From: Bradyrhizobium sp. U87765 SZCCT0048
GTDB taxonomy: Bacteria; Pseudomonadota; Alphaproteobacteria; Rhizobiales; Xanthobacteraceae
Assembly (NCBI RefSeq): GCF_018131225.1
Contig: NZ_JAFCMM010000006.1
Span: forward strand, 62,001 to 126,000
DNA length: 64,000 nucleotides
Direction of reading: 5' to 3'
The notes below the pieces were generated by a model, which saw only the letters and a program-made list of their open reading frames with translations, made no database searches and was not told where the DNA came from. Position numbers and translations under genes: made by a program. Every line of letters starts with the position of its first letter. Within the stretch, counting starts at the first letter, position 1. Shown here piece after piece: positions 32,505 through 40,184 of this stretch.

Positions 32505-33905
32505 ATGCGCGACCCCGTTGCCATCGAGCGTCCGTCGCCGACGCTGACCCTGATCGCCACCGGCATCGGCGTCACCCTCATCATTCTCGACGTCACCGTG
32601 GTCAATGTCGCGCTGGAGCGCATCCAGGCGTCGTTCGCCACCACGGTGACCGGGCTGCAATGGGTGATGAATGCCTACACGCTGGCGTTCGCCAGCCTGA
32701 TGCTGTCGGCCGGCGCGCTCGGCGACCGGCTCGGCGCCAGGCGGGTGTTCGTCGCCGGTTTCGTGCTGTTCACGCTGGCCTCGCTCGCCTGCGGCGCGGC
32801 GACGAGCCTTGCGATGCTGGTGGCGGCGCGGGTGGTACAGGGCGTCGGTGCGGCGCTGTGCCTGCCGTCGTCGCTGGCGCTGATCAGTGTCAGCTTCCCG
32901 GCGCCGGCGGCGCGCGCGAAGGCCGTTGCGATCTGGTCTGCCATCGGCGGTCTCGCGCTGGCGGCGGGCCCGGTGGTCGGCGGCATCCTCGTCGACCGGC
33001 TGGGCTGGCCCAGCATCTTCTTCATCAACCTGCCGCTCGGCGTCGTCGGCATCTGGCTGACGCTGCGCCACGCGCCGTCCGTCGTCCACGGTGCGGGCCG
33101 CGGCCTCGATCCCGCGGGCCAACTGCTCGCGATCGTCGCGCTGGCAAGCCTCACGGTGCTGTTCATCCAGAGCGGGCCGCTCGGCTGGAGCCATCCGGTG
33201 GTGATCGCGAGCGCCGTCGCCGTCGTGGCAGCGACCATCGCGTTCATCGTCGTCGAAAGCCACAGCGCCGATCCGATGCTGCCGCTGGCGCTGTTCCGCA
33301 ACCGTGCGGTGAGCGGTTCGTGTCTCGTCGGCCTGCTGACCAATTTTGCGTTCTACGGCCTGATGTTCGTGCTCAGCCTGTACTTTCAGGTCGTCAAGGG
33401 GTTCACGCCGCTGCAGGCCGGGCTCGCGTTCCTGCCGATGACGGCGCTGGTGACCGTCGGCAACCTCGTCGCCGGCTGGCTCACCGCGCGTTATGGCGCG
33501 CGGCTGCCGATGGTCGTCGGCCAGGCGGTGGCGGCGGGGGGCTATCTCGCACTGGCGCGCATCGGCGGCGACACTTCCTATGTTGCCATCATCGGGCCGC
33601 TGCTCGCCGCGGGCTTCGGCACCTCGCTCACCGTGCCGTCGATGACCGCGGCGGTGCTCGCCCATGTCGAGCGCCAGCGCGCCGGCATTGCGTCCGGCGT
33701 GCTCAACGCCGCGCGGCAGATCGGCGGCGTGATCGGGGTCGGCGCATTCGGTTCGCTGATCGCGGCCTATGGCGGCGATCTCGTCGGCGGCATGCATCTG
33801 GCGCAGCTCGCCGCCGGCGCCGCGCTGGTGCTGGGCTGTATCATCAGCGCCATCGGTCTGCGCCCGCGCACGGTGGCCTCAGTCGCCGTGCAGGAGTGCC
33901 GCTGA
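32505..33905 (+). CDS. MFS drug-efflux transporter (DHA2/EmrB type, 14 helices)
   Basis: A 466-residue major facilitator with motif A-like GALGDRLGARRVFVAG and the DHA2-typical start LTLIATGIGVTLIILDVTVVNVALERIQ. About 14 hydrophobic helices are visible. Start at 32505, with GGGAG 10 bases upstream; an in-frame ATG at 32406 would add an unlikely polar leader. Exports an unknown drug or metabolite by proton antiport, probably under the divergent LysR protein. Confidence 0.9.
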   Translation: MRDPVAIERPSPTLTLIATGIGVTLIILDVTVVNVALERIQASFATTVTGLQWVMNAYTLAFASLMLSAGALGDRLGARRVFVAGFVLFTLASLACGAATSLAMLVAARVVQGVGAALCLPSSLALISVSFPAPAARAKAVAIWSAIGGLALAAGPVVGGILVDRLGWPSIFFINLPLGVVGIWLTLRHAPSVVHGAGRGLDPAGQLLAIVALASLTVLFIQSGPLGWSHPVVIASAVAVVAATIAFIVVESHSADPMLPLALFRNRAVSGSCLVGLLTNFAFYGLMFVLSLYFQVVKGFTPLQAGLAFLPMTALVTVGNLVAGWLTARYGARLPMVVGQAVAAGGYLALARIGGDTSYVAIIGPLLAAGFGTSLTVPSMTAAVLAHVERQRAGIASGVLNAARQIGGVIGVGAFGSLIAAYGGDLVGGMHLAQLAAGAALVLGCIISAIGLRPRTVASVAVQECR

Positions 33906-34079
33906 CGGCGTCGTCGAAGTGTCATATCCGCAGGTCGCCGGAACTGGCATTCGTTCCGCGGCCAGGTTCGCATTCTTGCTTTGCATCAATGGGGACTCGC
34001 GCCGGGGCGGCTAGCTTGCTAGCGTTCGCGTGAGAGCCGACATCGCTGAGGCGCGGACCAGCCGGGATGGGGCACTGCC

Positions 34080-34343
34080 ATGATCGTTTCCGACGTCACC
34101 TGTGAGTGCGGCGCGTTCTACCGGCGCGCCGAGGCCAGCTCCCTGACGGGACACAGCGGCCAGTTCCGCTGCAGCTGTTGCGGTGCGCTGGTCGAGAGCT
34201 GGGAGAAGCCGAAGGCGAGGGTCTATCGTCTGGTGATCGCGCCCGAACGGCTGTACCAGCATCCCCATGTACCGCCGTCACCGCTGCCGTCATCGCCGCC
34301 GACGACACCGGGCCATGCGCCGCACCGGGCCGACGCAGCCTGA
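34080..34343 (+). CDS. Small zinc-ribbon-like protein
   Basis: An 87-residue protein starting MIVSDVTCECGAFYRRAEAS. Cysteines in the pattern CxC and CSCC (residues about 8-10 and 31-34) suggest a zinc ribbon, followed by a conserved-looking WEKPKARVYRLV and a proline-rich tail. I do not know its function. It lies between the MFS gene and the flavin reductase-MarR gene (convergent). The 174-base stretch before it holds no other gene. Confidence 0.6.
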   Translation: MIVSDVTCECGAFYRRAEASSLTGHSGQFRCSCCGALVESWEKPKARVYRLVIAPERLYQHPHVPPSPLPSSPPTTPGHAPHRADAA

Positions 34344-34364
34344 GCCGTCTCGCGCGCGCGGCGT

Positions 34365-35342
34365 TCAGTCATCGTGGGGCGCGTGCGTGTCGATCAGCAG
34401 GTCGAGCGCGTATTTGATGATCGCTCGTTCGTCGTCCGAAAAGCGGTTGAGCAGCTCGGTCTCGTGCGCCTTCGCGGCGCGCAGCACCGGCTTGGCGAGA
34501 CCGCGGCCCTTGTCGGTGAGATGAATCAGCGTGCGGCGGCGGTCGTCGGCCGTGCCGCCGCGTTCGACGAGACCATCGGCCTCCATGCGGTCGAGCACCT
34601 TGGTCAGGCGCGGCTGCTTCATCAGCGCCATCGCGGCGAGCTCGCCGACCGGCAGCGCCTCGCCGTCCATCAGGCAGGCGAGCACGCGCCATTCCGGCAC
34701 CGACAGTTTCCAGCCCTTGAGCTGGGCGTGGAATTCGTTGGAAACGATGAAGCTCGCGCGCGCCAGGAGGTAGGCGAGGTAGCTGCGCGCGAAGCTGCCG
34801 TCGCGCGGCGCCGACGGCCGGCGCGGGCCGGCGGCTTCGATCCGGCGCAGCACGCCGGAATGAAACAGCAGCGGATCGTGCGCGCGCTCGACGAGGCGCA
34901 GCACCTCGCCGACCAGGATGGTGTGGTCGCCGCCGTCGTAACGCGCCCAGGTGCGGCATTCGAAGATCGGCGCGAGCTCGGCGAGCAGCGGCGCGCCGGT
35001 GGTGCCGGTGGTGAACGCGATGCCGGCGAACTTGTCGGTGCCGCGGCCGGCGAAGCGCAGCGCCAGCTCCTGATGCTCGGCGCCGAGAAAGTGCACGGCG
35101 AAGCCTGATGCGGCGACGAAGGCGTCGTGGCTCGGTGCGCTCTTGGCCGCGCTCCACAGCACCAGCGGTGGATCGAGCGAGACCGAAGCGAAGGAGTTGG
35201 CGGTCATGCCGAGACGGCGGTCGCCATGACTGGCGGTGACGATGGTGACGCCGGTGGGAAACTGGCCCAGCGCCTTGCGGAACGCTGCGGGATCGGGCCG
35301 CGTGGCGGCGACGGTATCATCCCTGATCGGTTTGACGGCCAA
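34365..35342 (-). CDS. Flavin reductase fused to a MarR-type regulator domain
   Basis: A 325-residue fusion. Residues about 17-170 are an HpaC-like flavin reductase (FRKALGQFPTGVTIVTA ... GMTANSFASVSLDPPLV), which uses NAD(P)H to make reduced FMN/FAD. Residues about 180-320 are a MarR winged helix (LACLMDGEALPVGELAAMALMKQPRLTKVLDRMEADGLVER). The same layout occurs in the C1 reductase of Acinetobacter 4-hydroxyphenylacetate hydroxylase, where the MarR domain senses the aromatic substrate. TTG start with GAGG six bases upstream; no better start exists. Divergent from the NicX-like gene. A monooxygenase partner is not adjacent; the flavoprotein at 45239 is one candidate. Confidence 0.87.
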   Translation of the reverse strand: MAVKPIRDDTVAATRPDPAAFRKALGQFPTGVTIVTASHGDRRLGMTANSFASVSLDPPLVLWSAAKSAPSHDAFVAASGFAVHFLGAEHQELALRFAGRGTDKFAGIAFTTGTTGAPLLAELAPIFECRTWARYDGGDHTILVGEVLRLVERAHDPLLFHSGVLRRIEAAGPRRPSAPRDGSFARSYLAYLLARASFIVSNEFHAQLKGWKLSVPEWRVLACLMDGEALPVGELAAMALMKQPRLTKVLDRMEADGLVERGGTADDRRRTLIHLTDKGRGLAKPVLRAAKAHETELLNRFSDDERAIIKYALDLLIDTHAPHDD

Positions 35343-35409
35343 GCGAACCTCGTCGGTTGAATGTTCTGCAGATCCTTGTCTTGATGGGACAAGGACGGGA
35401 CGCCATATC

Positions 35410-35448
35410 CTTCAACTCTAAAAATATTCCTTTTCATATAACATGAAA
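35410..35448 (+). promoter_or_regulatory. Regulatory block upstream of the NicX-like gene
   Basis: Positions 35410-35441 begin CTTCAACTCTAAAA and end CTTTTCATATAA. Of its 32 bases, 29 are identical to the block upstream of the operon at 47344, in the same orientation toward the downstream gene. It overlaps a perfect inverted repeat TTTCAT-ATAAC-ATGAAA (35432-35448), a MarR-like operator. It is AT-rich in a GC-rich surrounding and lies 107 bases before the nicX-like start, in the gap divergent from the MarR fusion. Confidence 0.7.
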
Positions 35449-35547
35449 CCGCCTACGCTCCAACGTCAAATGACGCGCGTGCGGAGAGGGAAGGCCGCGG
35501 CCTGATCGTTCTGCACTGCAGCGAATGCAAGGAGCGAGGAGCACGCC

Positions 35548-36594
35548 ATGCTGGCCGACCGGATCGAGGCGAAGTGGATCGACGCGTTCTGCGAGGTGTT
35601 CGAGCGTTGCGCGGTCAAGCCCGGTGACACCGCGGCCATTCTCTCCGAAACGCAATCGCGTGCCCTCAACGTCCACCTGTCCGAACTCGCGCTGCTGCGC
35701 ATGGGTGCAAAGCCCTTTCATGTGGTGGTGCCGACGCCGCGCAACCGCCACATCGTGCCGGTGCGTTCGACCGGCGCCAGCGAGGCGATCCAGCGGCTTG
35801 GGCCGGTGATCACGGCGCTGCAGCAGGCAGGCTTTGTGGTCGACTGCACCATCGAAGGCCTGATGCATGCGCCGGAGACGCCGGAGATTCTCAAGGCCGG
35901 CGCGCGCATCCAGGTGATTTCCAACGAGCATCCCGAGGCGCTCGAGCGCATGCGTCCGGACTCGGCGCTGGAGAAGCGCGTGCGCGCGGCGGCGAAGATG
36001 CTGCGCGGCACGAAGCGCATGCACGTCACCTCGGCAGCGGGCTCCGATCTCGACGTCGTCATGGAAGGCGCGTCCACCGTCGGCGTGTGGGGCTGGACCG
36101 ACAAGCCGGGCACGCTGGCGCACTGGCCCGGCGGCATCGTTGTCAGCTTCCCCAAGAGCGGTTCGGTCAACGGCACGCTGGTGATGGCGCCCGGCGACAT
36201 CAACCTCACCTTCAAGCGCTATCTCGCCTCGCCGATCCATCTCACGCTCAAGGACGATTACATCGTCGACCTCAAGGGCGAGGGCGCCGACGCCATCATG
36301 ATGCGCAACTACCTGGCCGCCTGGGGCGACCGCGAGGCCTATGCGGTGTCCCATGTCGGCTGGGGCATGAACCCGGCAGCGCGCTACGAGGCGCTGACCA
36401 TGTACGACCAGCGCGACACCAACGGCACCGAGCTGCGCGCGGTGTCCGGCAACTTCCTGTTCTCGACCGGCGCCAACGAGTTCGCCGGCCGCTACACCGC
36501 CGGCCATTTCGACCTGCCGATGATGGGCACCACCATTACCCTCGACGGTGTGCCGGTGATCAAGGACGGCGTGGTGCAGGACGTGTTCGGATAG
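35548..36594 (+). CDS. nicX: 2,5-dihydroxypyridine 5,6-dioxygenase family protein (NicX-like)
   Basis: A 348-residue member of the NicX/M29-like metalloenzyme family. NicX opens the ring of 2,5-dihydroxypyridine to N-formylmaleamate with Fe(II) and oxygen, in nicotinate and picolinate breakdown. The candidate iron ligands His269 (SHVGWGMNP) and His320/Asp322 (GHFDLPMMG) match the spacing of the ligands reported for Pseudomonas NicX, and the length agrees. SD is GGAGC/GAGG-like before the ATG at 35548. No nicC, nicF or picolinate genes adjoin. The promoter block shared with the alpha/beta hydrolase operon at 47344 hints that the next step (deformylation) is encoded there. Exact substrate unproven. 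Confidence 0.78.
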   Translation: MLADRIEAKWIDAFCEVFERCAVKPGDTAAILSETQSRALNVHLSELALLRMGAKPFHVVVPTPRNRHIVPVRSTGASEAIQRLGPVITALQQAGFVVDCTIEGLMHAPETPEILKAGARIQVISNEHPEALERMRPDSALEKRVRAAAKMLRGTKRMHVTSAAGSDLDVVMEGASTVGVWGWTDKPGTLAHWPGGIVVSFPKSGSVNGTLVMAPGDINLTFKRYLASPIHLTLKDDYIVDLKGEGADAIMMRNYLAAWGDREAYAVSHVGWGMNPAARYEALTMYDQRDTNGTELRAVSGNFLFSTGANEFAGRYTAGHFDLPMMGTTITLDGVPVIKDGVVQDVFG

Positions 36595-36622
36595 GCGTCG
36601 GCAGGCGCAGGTCGCGCCTCTG

Positions 36623-36991
36623 TCAAAGACGGCTCTCGATCAGATGGACCGCGAGCAGTAGCAGCGGCACGACGCAGAGAAACCAGCAGAGCATGGCGAC
36701 CATGCTACGAGTCGTCTTGCGTTGCGCTTGCGTGAAACGGATCTTGATCTCGTCCGGCAGCGCTTCAGCGTAGTTACGGTAGCCCGGAAGCTGGCGGGCG
36801 AGCCATTCGCTCTGAAACTGAAAGCTGAACCAGCAATAGCTGATGCGTCCGATCCGCGCCTGCACCAGCTTGTACATCGTATAGGTCTGCCAATGGTAAT
36901 AGACGGCCGCCGCGAGCGGGACGGCCAAAATCACCGCGGCGACGACGACATTGACGGTTGTTGCGGAAGCCCCGGTCATGCAGACATCCAT
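36623..36991 (-). CDS. Small membrane protein of unknown function
   Basis: About 122 residues with a hydrophobic helix near the N-terminus (VNVVVAAVILAVPLAAAVYY) and another at the C-terminus (MVAMLCWFLCVVPLLLLAVHLI), joined by a soluble segment rich in aromatic and charged residues. I do not recognise the family. Starts at 36979, 36991 and a TTG at 37036 are possible; 36991 has AGGA just upstream. Convergent with the nicX-like gene. Confidence 0.6.
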   Translation of the reverse strand: MDVCMTGASATTVNVVVAAVILAVPLAAAVYYHWQTYTMYKLVQARIGRISYCWFSFQFQSEWLARQLPGYRNYAEALPDEIKIRFTQAQRKTTRSMVAMLCWFLCVVPLLLLAVHLIESRL

Positions 36992-37175
36992 GATCCTGCG
37001 TCCGCAAGATAAAGAGAAGATATTGGTGGATTGCAAGCCACAGGCCTGCGAGCAGGTCTGATTTTTCGGTTGTCCGACGATGTCTGAAATTCATCGAAAG
37101 ATGGCAATTCTGCCACTCCCATGGCATCATGGCGGCAGCTAGCGTCCGGACATCGCAACCGGAGAAGTTCAAGCC

Positions 37176-37739
37176 ATGCCCATGATCGACGCGTGCATTC
37201 CTGAAGGCGCCCTCAGTGTGGAGGCCGAGGCCCGCCTGATGGCGGAACTGACCACCATCCTGATCGGCCACGAGGGGCTCGATCCGACCAACCCGCGCAC
37301 CCTGAGTTCGACCTGGGTGCTGCTGCACCGGGTAACGACCTATCAGGCCGGCGTACGCAGCAAGGCGCCGCTCTATCGCATCGTACCCACGGTGCCGGAA
37401 GGCCAGTACACCGACGCGGCGCGTGCCGGTCTCGTCCGCGACGTCACCGCCGCGATCGCCCGCGCCGAGGGCGGCGATCCCGCCGAGGTCGCGACGCGGG
37501 TCTGGGTCTTCCCGAGCGAAATTTTTGACGGCGGCTGGGGCGGACGCGGCGTCATCCGCCACCTGCCGGACATCATGGCTTATTTCGGCGGCGCGGAGGC
37601 AGACGTGTTCCGCCGCGAGGGCGAGGCGCGGCTGGCTGAAAAGCGCCGCGGCGATCTCGTTGCCGGCTTGCGGACGCTTCTCGCGGCGCTCGACGTGCCG
37701 GTGCCGCCGCGGCGGGTGATGCGGACGGACGCCACCTGA
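37176..37739 (+). CDS. Tautomerase-like protein
   Basis: A 187-residue protein starting MPMIDACIPEG, so Pro2 would become the catalytic N-terminal proline typical of the 4-oxalocrotonate tautomerase/MIF superfamily. It is longer than a single 4-OT unit (about 62 residues), consistent with a two-unit chain or an unusual tail. The middle part YRIVPTVPEGQYTDAARAGLVRDVTAAIARAEGGDPAEVATRVWVFPSEI resembles tautomerase sequence. SD GGAGAAG upstream. It lies 36 bases before the GlxA-like regulator gene and is likely co-transcribed. Substrate unknown. Confidence 0.72.
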   Translation: MPMIDACIPEGALSVEAEARLMAELTTILIGHEGLDPTNPRTLSSTWVLLHRVTTYQAGVRSKAPLYRIVPTVPEGQYTDAARAGLVRDVTAAIARAEGGDPAEVATRVWVFPSEIFDGGWGGRGVIRHLPDIMAYFGGAEADVFRREGEARLAEKRRGDLVAGLRTLLAALDVPVPPRRVMRTDAT

Positions 37740-37775
37740 GCGGCAGCGCCGCGCGATCGGGCGAGGAGGACGACG

Positions 37776-38777
37776 ATGAAGGACGTGCGGGTGTGGGTGT
37801 TCGACGGCATTCTCGCGTCCAGCGTCGCCGGTGTCATTGACGTTCTCACCACCGCCAACCTCGTGCTCGGCCGGCAGGGCGCGCCGGCCGGGCAGCGTCT
37901 GCGCTGGCGGATCGAATCCGTCGACGGGCGCGCGGTGACCACGGCCTCGGGACAGGTGATTGCGGTCGATGGCGCGATCGCCGCCCGGGCGCGCGCGGAC
38001 GTGGTGGTGGCCGCCGCGCCGTTCGTCGGCGACATGACGGATTTCTCGGTTCGGGATCGCCGGCTCGAGCCGCTGCTGGCCGGGCTGCGTCAGCAGCATG
38101 GACGCGGCGCGATCATCGCCTCGTACTGCACCGGCAGCTTCCTGCTGGCGGAGGCGGGGCTGCTCGACGGCCGCATCGCCACCACCCACTGGGCGAAGGC
38201 GCGCGCCTTTCGCGAGCGCTATCCCGCGGTCGAGCTGCGTGCGCACGAGATCATCACCGAGCAGGACCGCATCGTCTGCAGCGGCGCGGTCACGACCGCG
38301 CTCAACCTCGCTCTGCGCCTTGTCGAAATTCTCGCTGGTGGCGCCGTGGCGACGGAGGCGGCGCGGCTGTTGCTGGTCGACATGAACCGTGTGTCGCAGG
38401 CGTCCTATGCAGTGGCCGACGACGTCGCGCACGACGACGAACTGGTGACGCGGGCGCAGCGCTGGATGCAGCGCCACCTGCGGGACAGCTTCCACCTCGG
38501 CGATCTTGCCGCTCATCTCGGCGTCAGCGAGCGTACGCTCAACCGCCGCTTCAAGGCGGCGCTCGGCGAGGCGCCGCTGCATCACCTGCAGAAGCTGCGC
38601 ATCCAGGTGGCCCGCAAGCTGCTGGAGACGCGCCGCGTGGGCAGCCGTCTTGGCATCGACGATGTCAGCGCCCGGGTCGGCTATGGCGATGTCAGCACTT
38701 TCCGCCAGCTGTTCAAGCGCGAGACCGGCGTGTCGCCGCGCGAGTATGAGCGGCGTTTTTCGACCCGGCCGCACTAG
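37776..38777 (+). CDS. GlxA-type AraC-family regulator with DJ-1/PfpI-like domain
   Basis: A 333-residue regulator. Residues 1-190 form a class I glutamine-amidotransferase-like (DJ-1/PfpI) domain with the nucleophile-elbow-like ASYCTGSFLLAEAGLLDGR. Residues about 215-330 hold two HTHs of AraC type (LGVSERTLNRRFKAALGEAPLHHLQ and GYGDVSTFRQLFKRETGVSPREYERRF). GAGGAGG precedes the ATG. It probably controls the tautomerase gene and/or nearby catabolic genes; the effector is unknown. Confidence 0.9.
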   Translation: MKDVRVWVFDGILASSVAGVIDVLTTANLVLGRQGAPAGQRLRWRIESVDGRAVTTASGQVIAVDGAIAARARADVVVAAAPFVGDMTDFSVRDRRLEPLLAGLRQQHGRGAIIASYCTGSFLLAEAGLLDGRIATTHWAKARAFRERYPAVELRAHEIITEQDRIVCSGAVTTALNLALRLVEILAGGAVATEAARLLLVDMNRVSQASYAVADDVAHDDELVTRAQRWMQRHLRDSFHLGDLAAHLGVSERTLNRRFKAALGEAPLHHLQKLRIQVARKLLETRRVGSRLGIDDVSARVGYGDVSTFRQLFKRETGVSPREYERRFSTRPH

Positions 38778-38831
38778 GCGGCAACCATTTCTGACATGTC
38801 GGTGTCGGCCTCGCCCCGCGGCGCGGTGCGC

Positions 38832-38878
38832 GACGATGCGCAACGAAATGGTTGCGCATCGCGGGGTGGCGGTCTATA
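38832..38878 (+). promoter_or_regulatory. Promoter and operator 1 of the SRPBCC-arsR operon
   Basis: An 11-bp inverted repeat CGATGCGCAAC-N6-GTTGCGCATCG (38832-38859). Its right arm contains the -35 element TTGCGC (38850-38855), followed by a 17-base spacer and TATATG (38873-38878) as -10. The inner core GCAAC-N6-GTTGC is repeated at the second operator. Confidence 0.7.
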
Positions 38879-38882
38879 TGGC

Positions 38883-38904
38883 TACGCAACCAGGAGGTTG
38901 CGTA
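38883..38904 (+). promoter_or_regulatory. Operator 2 of the SRPBCC-arsR operon, over start region and ribosome site
   Basis: TACGCAAC-CAGGAG-GTTGCGTA is a perfect 8-bp inverted repeat with the same six-base spacer as operator 1. Its centre is 48 bp from that of operator 1. It covers the probable transcription start, the AGGAGG Shine-Dalgarno and the A of the start codon. Confidence 0.7.
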
Positions 38905-39359
38905 TGAGTGAAACCGATCGCATCGAAAAATCCATCGAACTGAAGGCGCCGCTGTCGCGGGTCTGGAAAGCGCTGACCGATCACGAGGCATTCGGCACCT
39001 GGTTCCGCGTCAAGCTGGACGGGCCGTTCGTCCCCGGGGAGGTCTCGCGCGGCCGCGTCACCTATCCCGGTTTCGAGCATGTCGAATGGCAGGCGGTGGT
39101 GCAGAAGATGGAGCCCGAGCGGCTGTTCTCGTTCACCTGGCATCCCTACGCGGTCGATCCGAATACGGATTATTCCCAGGAGACGCCGACGCTGGTGACC
39201 TTCACACTGGAGAAGATCCCGACCGGCACGCTGCTGCGGGTGGTCGAGAGTGGTTTCGACAGGATCCCCGCCGGCCGCCGCGCCGAGGCGTTCCGCATGA
39301 ACGATGGCGGCTGGGCCGAGCAGGTCAGGAACATCGCGGAGTATCTGGCCCATGGCTAG
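38904..39359 (+). CDS. SRPBCC (AHSA1-like) domain protein
   Basis: A 151-residue START/Bet v1-type ligand-binding protein: IEKSIELKAPLSRVWKALTDHEAFGTWF at the N-terminus, TWHPY in the middle, a C-terminal helix GGWAEQVRNIAEYLA. Families of this kind bind hydrophobic ligands or help other proteins. It is almost always linked to an ArsR regulator, as here (8-bp overlap). Start is decided by AGGAGG at 38892-38897. Confidence 0.9.
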   Translation: MSETDRIEKSIELKAPLSRVWKALTDHEAFGTWFRVKLDGPFVPGEVSRGRVTYPGFEHVEWQAVVQKMEPERLFSFTWHPYAVDPNTDYSQETPTLVTFTLEKIPTGTLLRVVESGFDRIPAGRRAEAFRMNDGGWAEQVRNIAEYLAHG

Positions 39360-39684
39360 ATCAGCCGCCGCACTCAGGCAGCGCGCGTCGGTGTTCGCCG
39401 CGCTTGGCGACGAGACGCGCCTGTCGGTGCTGGGGCGCCTCAGCGCCGGCACGCCGCAGTCGATCACCCGCCTGACCGAAGGCACCCGCTTGTCGCGGCA
39501 GGCGGTGACCAAGCATTTGCGCGTGCTGGAAACCGCCGGCGTGGTGCGCAGCATCAGGGCCGGACGGGAGAACCTGTTCGCGCTGGAGACGAAGCGCCTC
39601 GCGGACGCGCGCCACTATCTCGATGAGGTCTCGCGGCAGTGGGACGACGCCCTGCAGCGCCTGCGAGCGTTCGTGGAGGAGTGA
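39352..39684 (+). CDS. ArsR-family transcriptional regulator
   Basis: A 110-residue winged-helix repressor: FAALGDETRLSVLGRLSAGTPQSITRLTEGTRLSRQAVTKHLRVLETAGVVRSIRAGRENLFAL. No cysteine or histidine cluster is seen, so it is probably not a metal sensor. It belongs to the subgroup paired with SRPBCC proteins. It likely represses its operon through the two GCAAC-N6-GTTGC palindromes upstream. Overlaps the preceding gene; a hairpin follows eight bases after its stop. Confidence 0.92.
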   Translation: MARSAAALRQRASVFAALGDETRLSVLGRLSAGTPQSITRLTEGTRLSRQAVTKHLRVLETAGVVRSIRAGRENLFALETKRLADARHYLDEVSRQWDDALQRLRAFVEE

Positions 39685-39691
39685 GGGCGAC

Positions 39692-39712
39692 GTCGAAGCG
39701 CTACGCTTCGAC
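39692..39712 (+). terminator. Hairpin after the arsR-type gene
   Basis: Perfect GTCGAAGCG-CTA-CGCTTCGAC stem-loop followed by AATTTC. The short T tract makes it a moderate terminator candidate. Confidence 0.55.
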
Positions 39713-39721
39713 AATTTCAGT

Positions 39722-39892
39722 CGTCATCACCGGGCCGGCGCGTAGCGCCGAGACAGCTCAAGCCGGATGTTTCCGGCTTGAGCTCTTAAAGGACGCAACT
39801 CGGCATGGCCGAGTTGCTATGGATCCAGCTTCAGAATTTGCGTTACGTCGGAAACAAGCTGGATGCGCGGGTCAAGCCCGCGCATGACGATA
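39722..39892. repeat. Family B repeat with two extra perfect hairpins inside
   Basis: The family B left half (GTCATCACCGGGCCGGCGCG) and right half (AAGCTGGATGCGCGGGTCAAG) are split by unrelated sequence. That sequence contains GCTCAAGCCGGA-TGTT-TCCGGCTTGAGC (39756-39783) and GCAACTCGGC-ATG-GCCGAGTTGC (39795-39817). The element looks as if another small palindromic unit inserted into it. Confidence 0.7.
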
Positions 39893-40007
39893 GTGGTTGC
39901 CGAAGTGCTTCGCCATTCTCTGCGTCATGGCCGGATTTGTTCCGACCATCCGGGTCTTTCTTGCGGCTAAGCTCTAATGACGTGACTGGACCAGCTGCGA
40001 ACGTCTC

Positions 40008-40060
40008 TCCTCATGGTGAGGAGCGCAGCGCAGCTGCGCGTCTCGAACCATGAGGCCCGG
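40008..40060. repeat. Partial family A repeat
   Basis: CTCCTCATGGTGAGGAGCG, a hairpin GCGCAGCTGCGCG and GAACCATGAGGCCCGG; only the left half of the family A element is present. Confidence 0.7.
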
Positions 40061-40184
40061 GGCATCGTCCTGCCGGAGGTAGGGCCTCTCTGTGAAGAGA
40101 AGGTATTTTAATCCGCCGGCGTTGCGCTTCTGCGGCAACTGTTATGATATTGCTCGTTTTGGCAGGCTCGGCCGGGAACCTGAG

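Noticed and set aside
34013..34027. GCTAGC-TT-GCTAGC palindrome before the zinc-ribbon gene
   Set aside because: Short, single, no T run and no partner site; too weak to call an operator or terminator.
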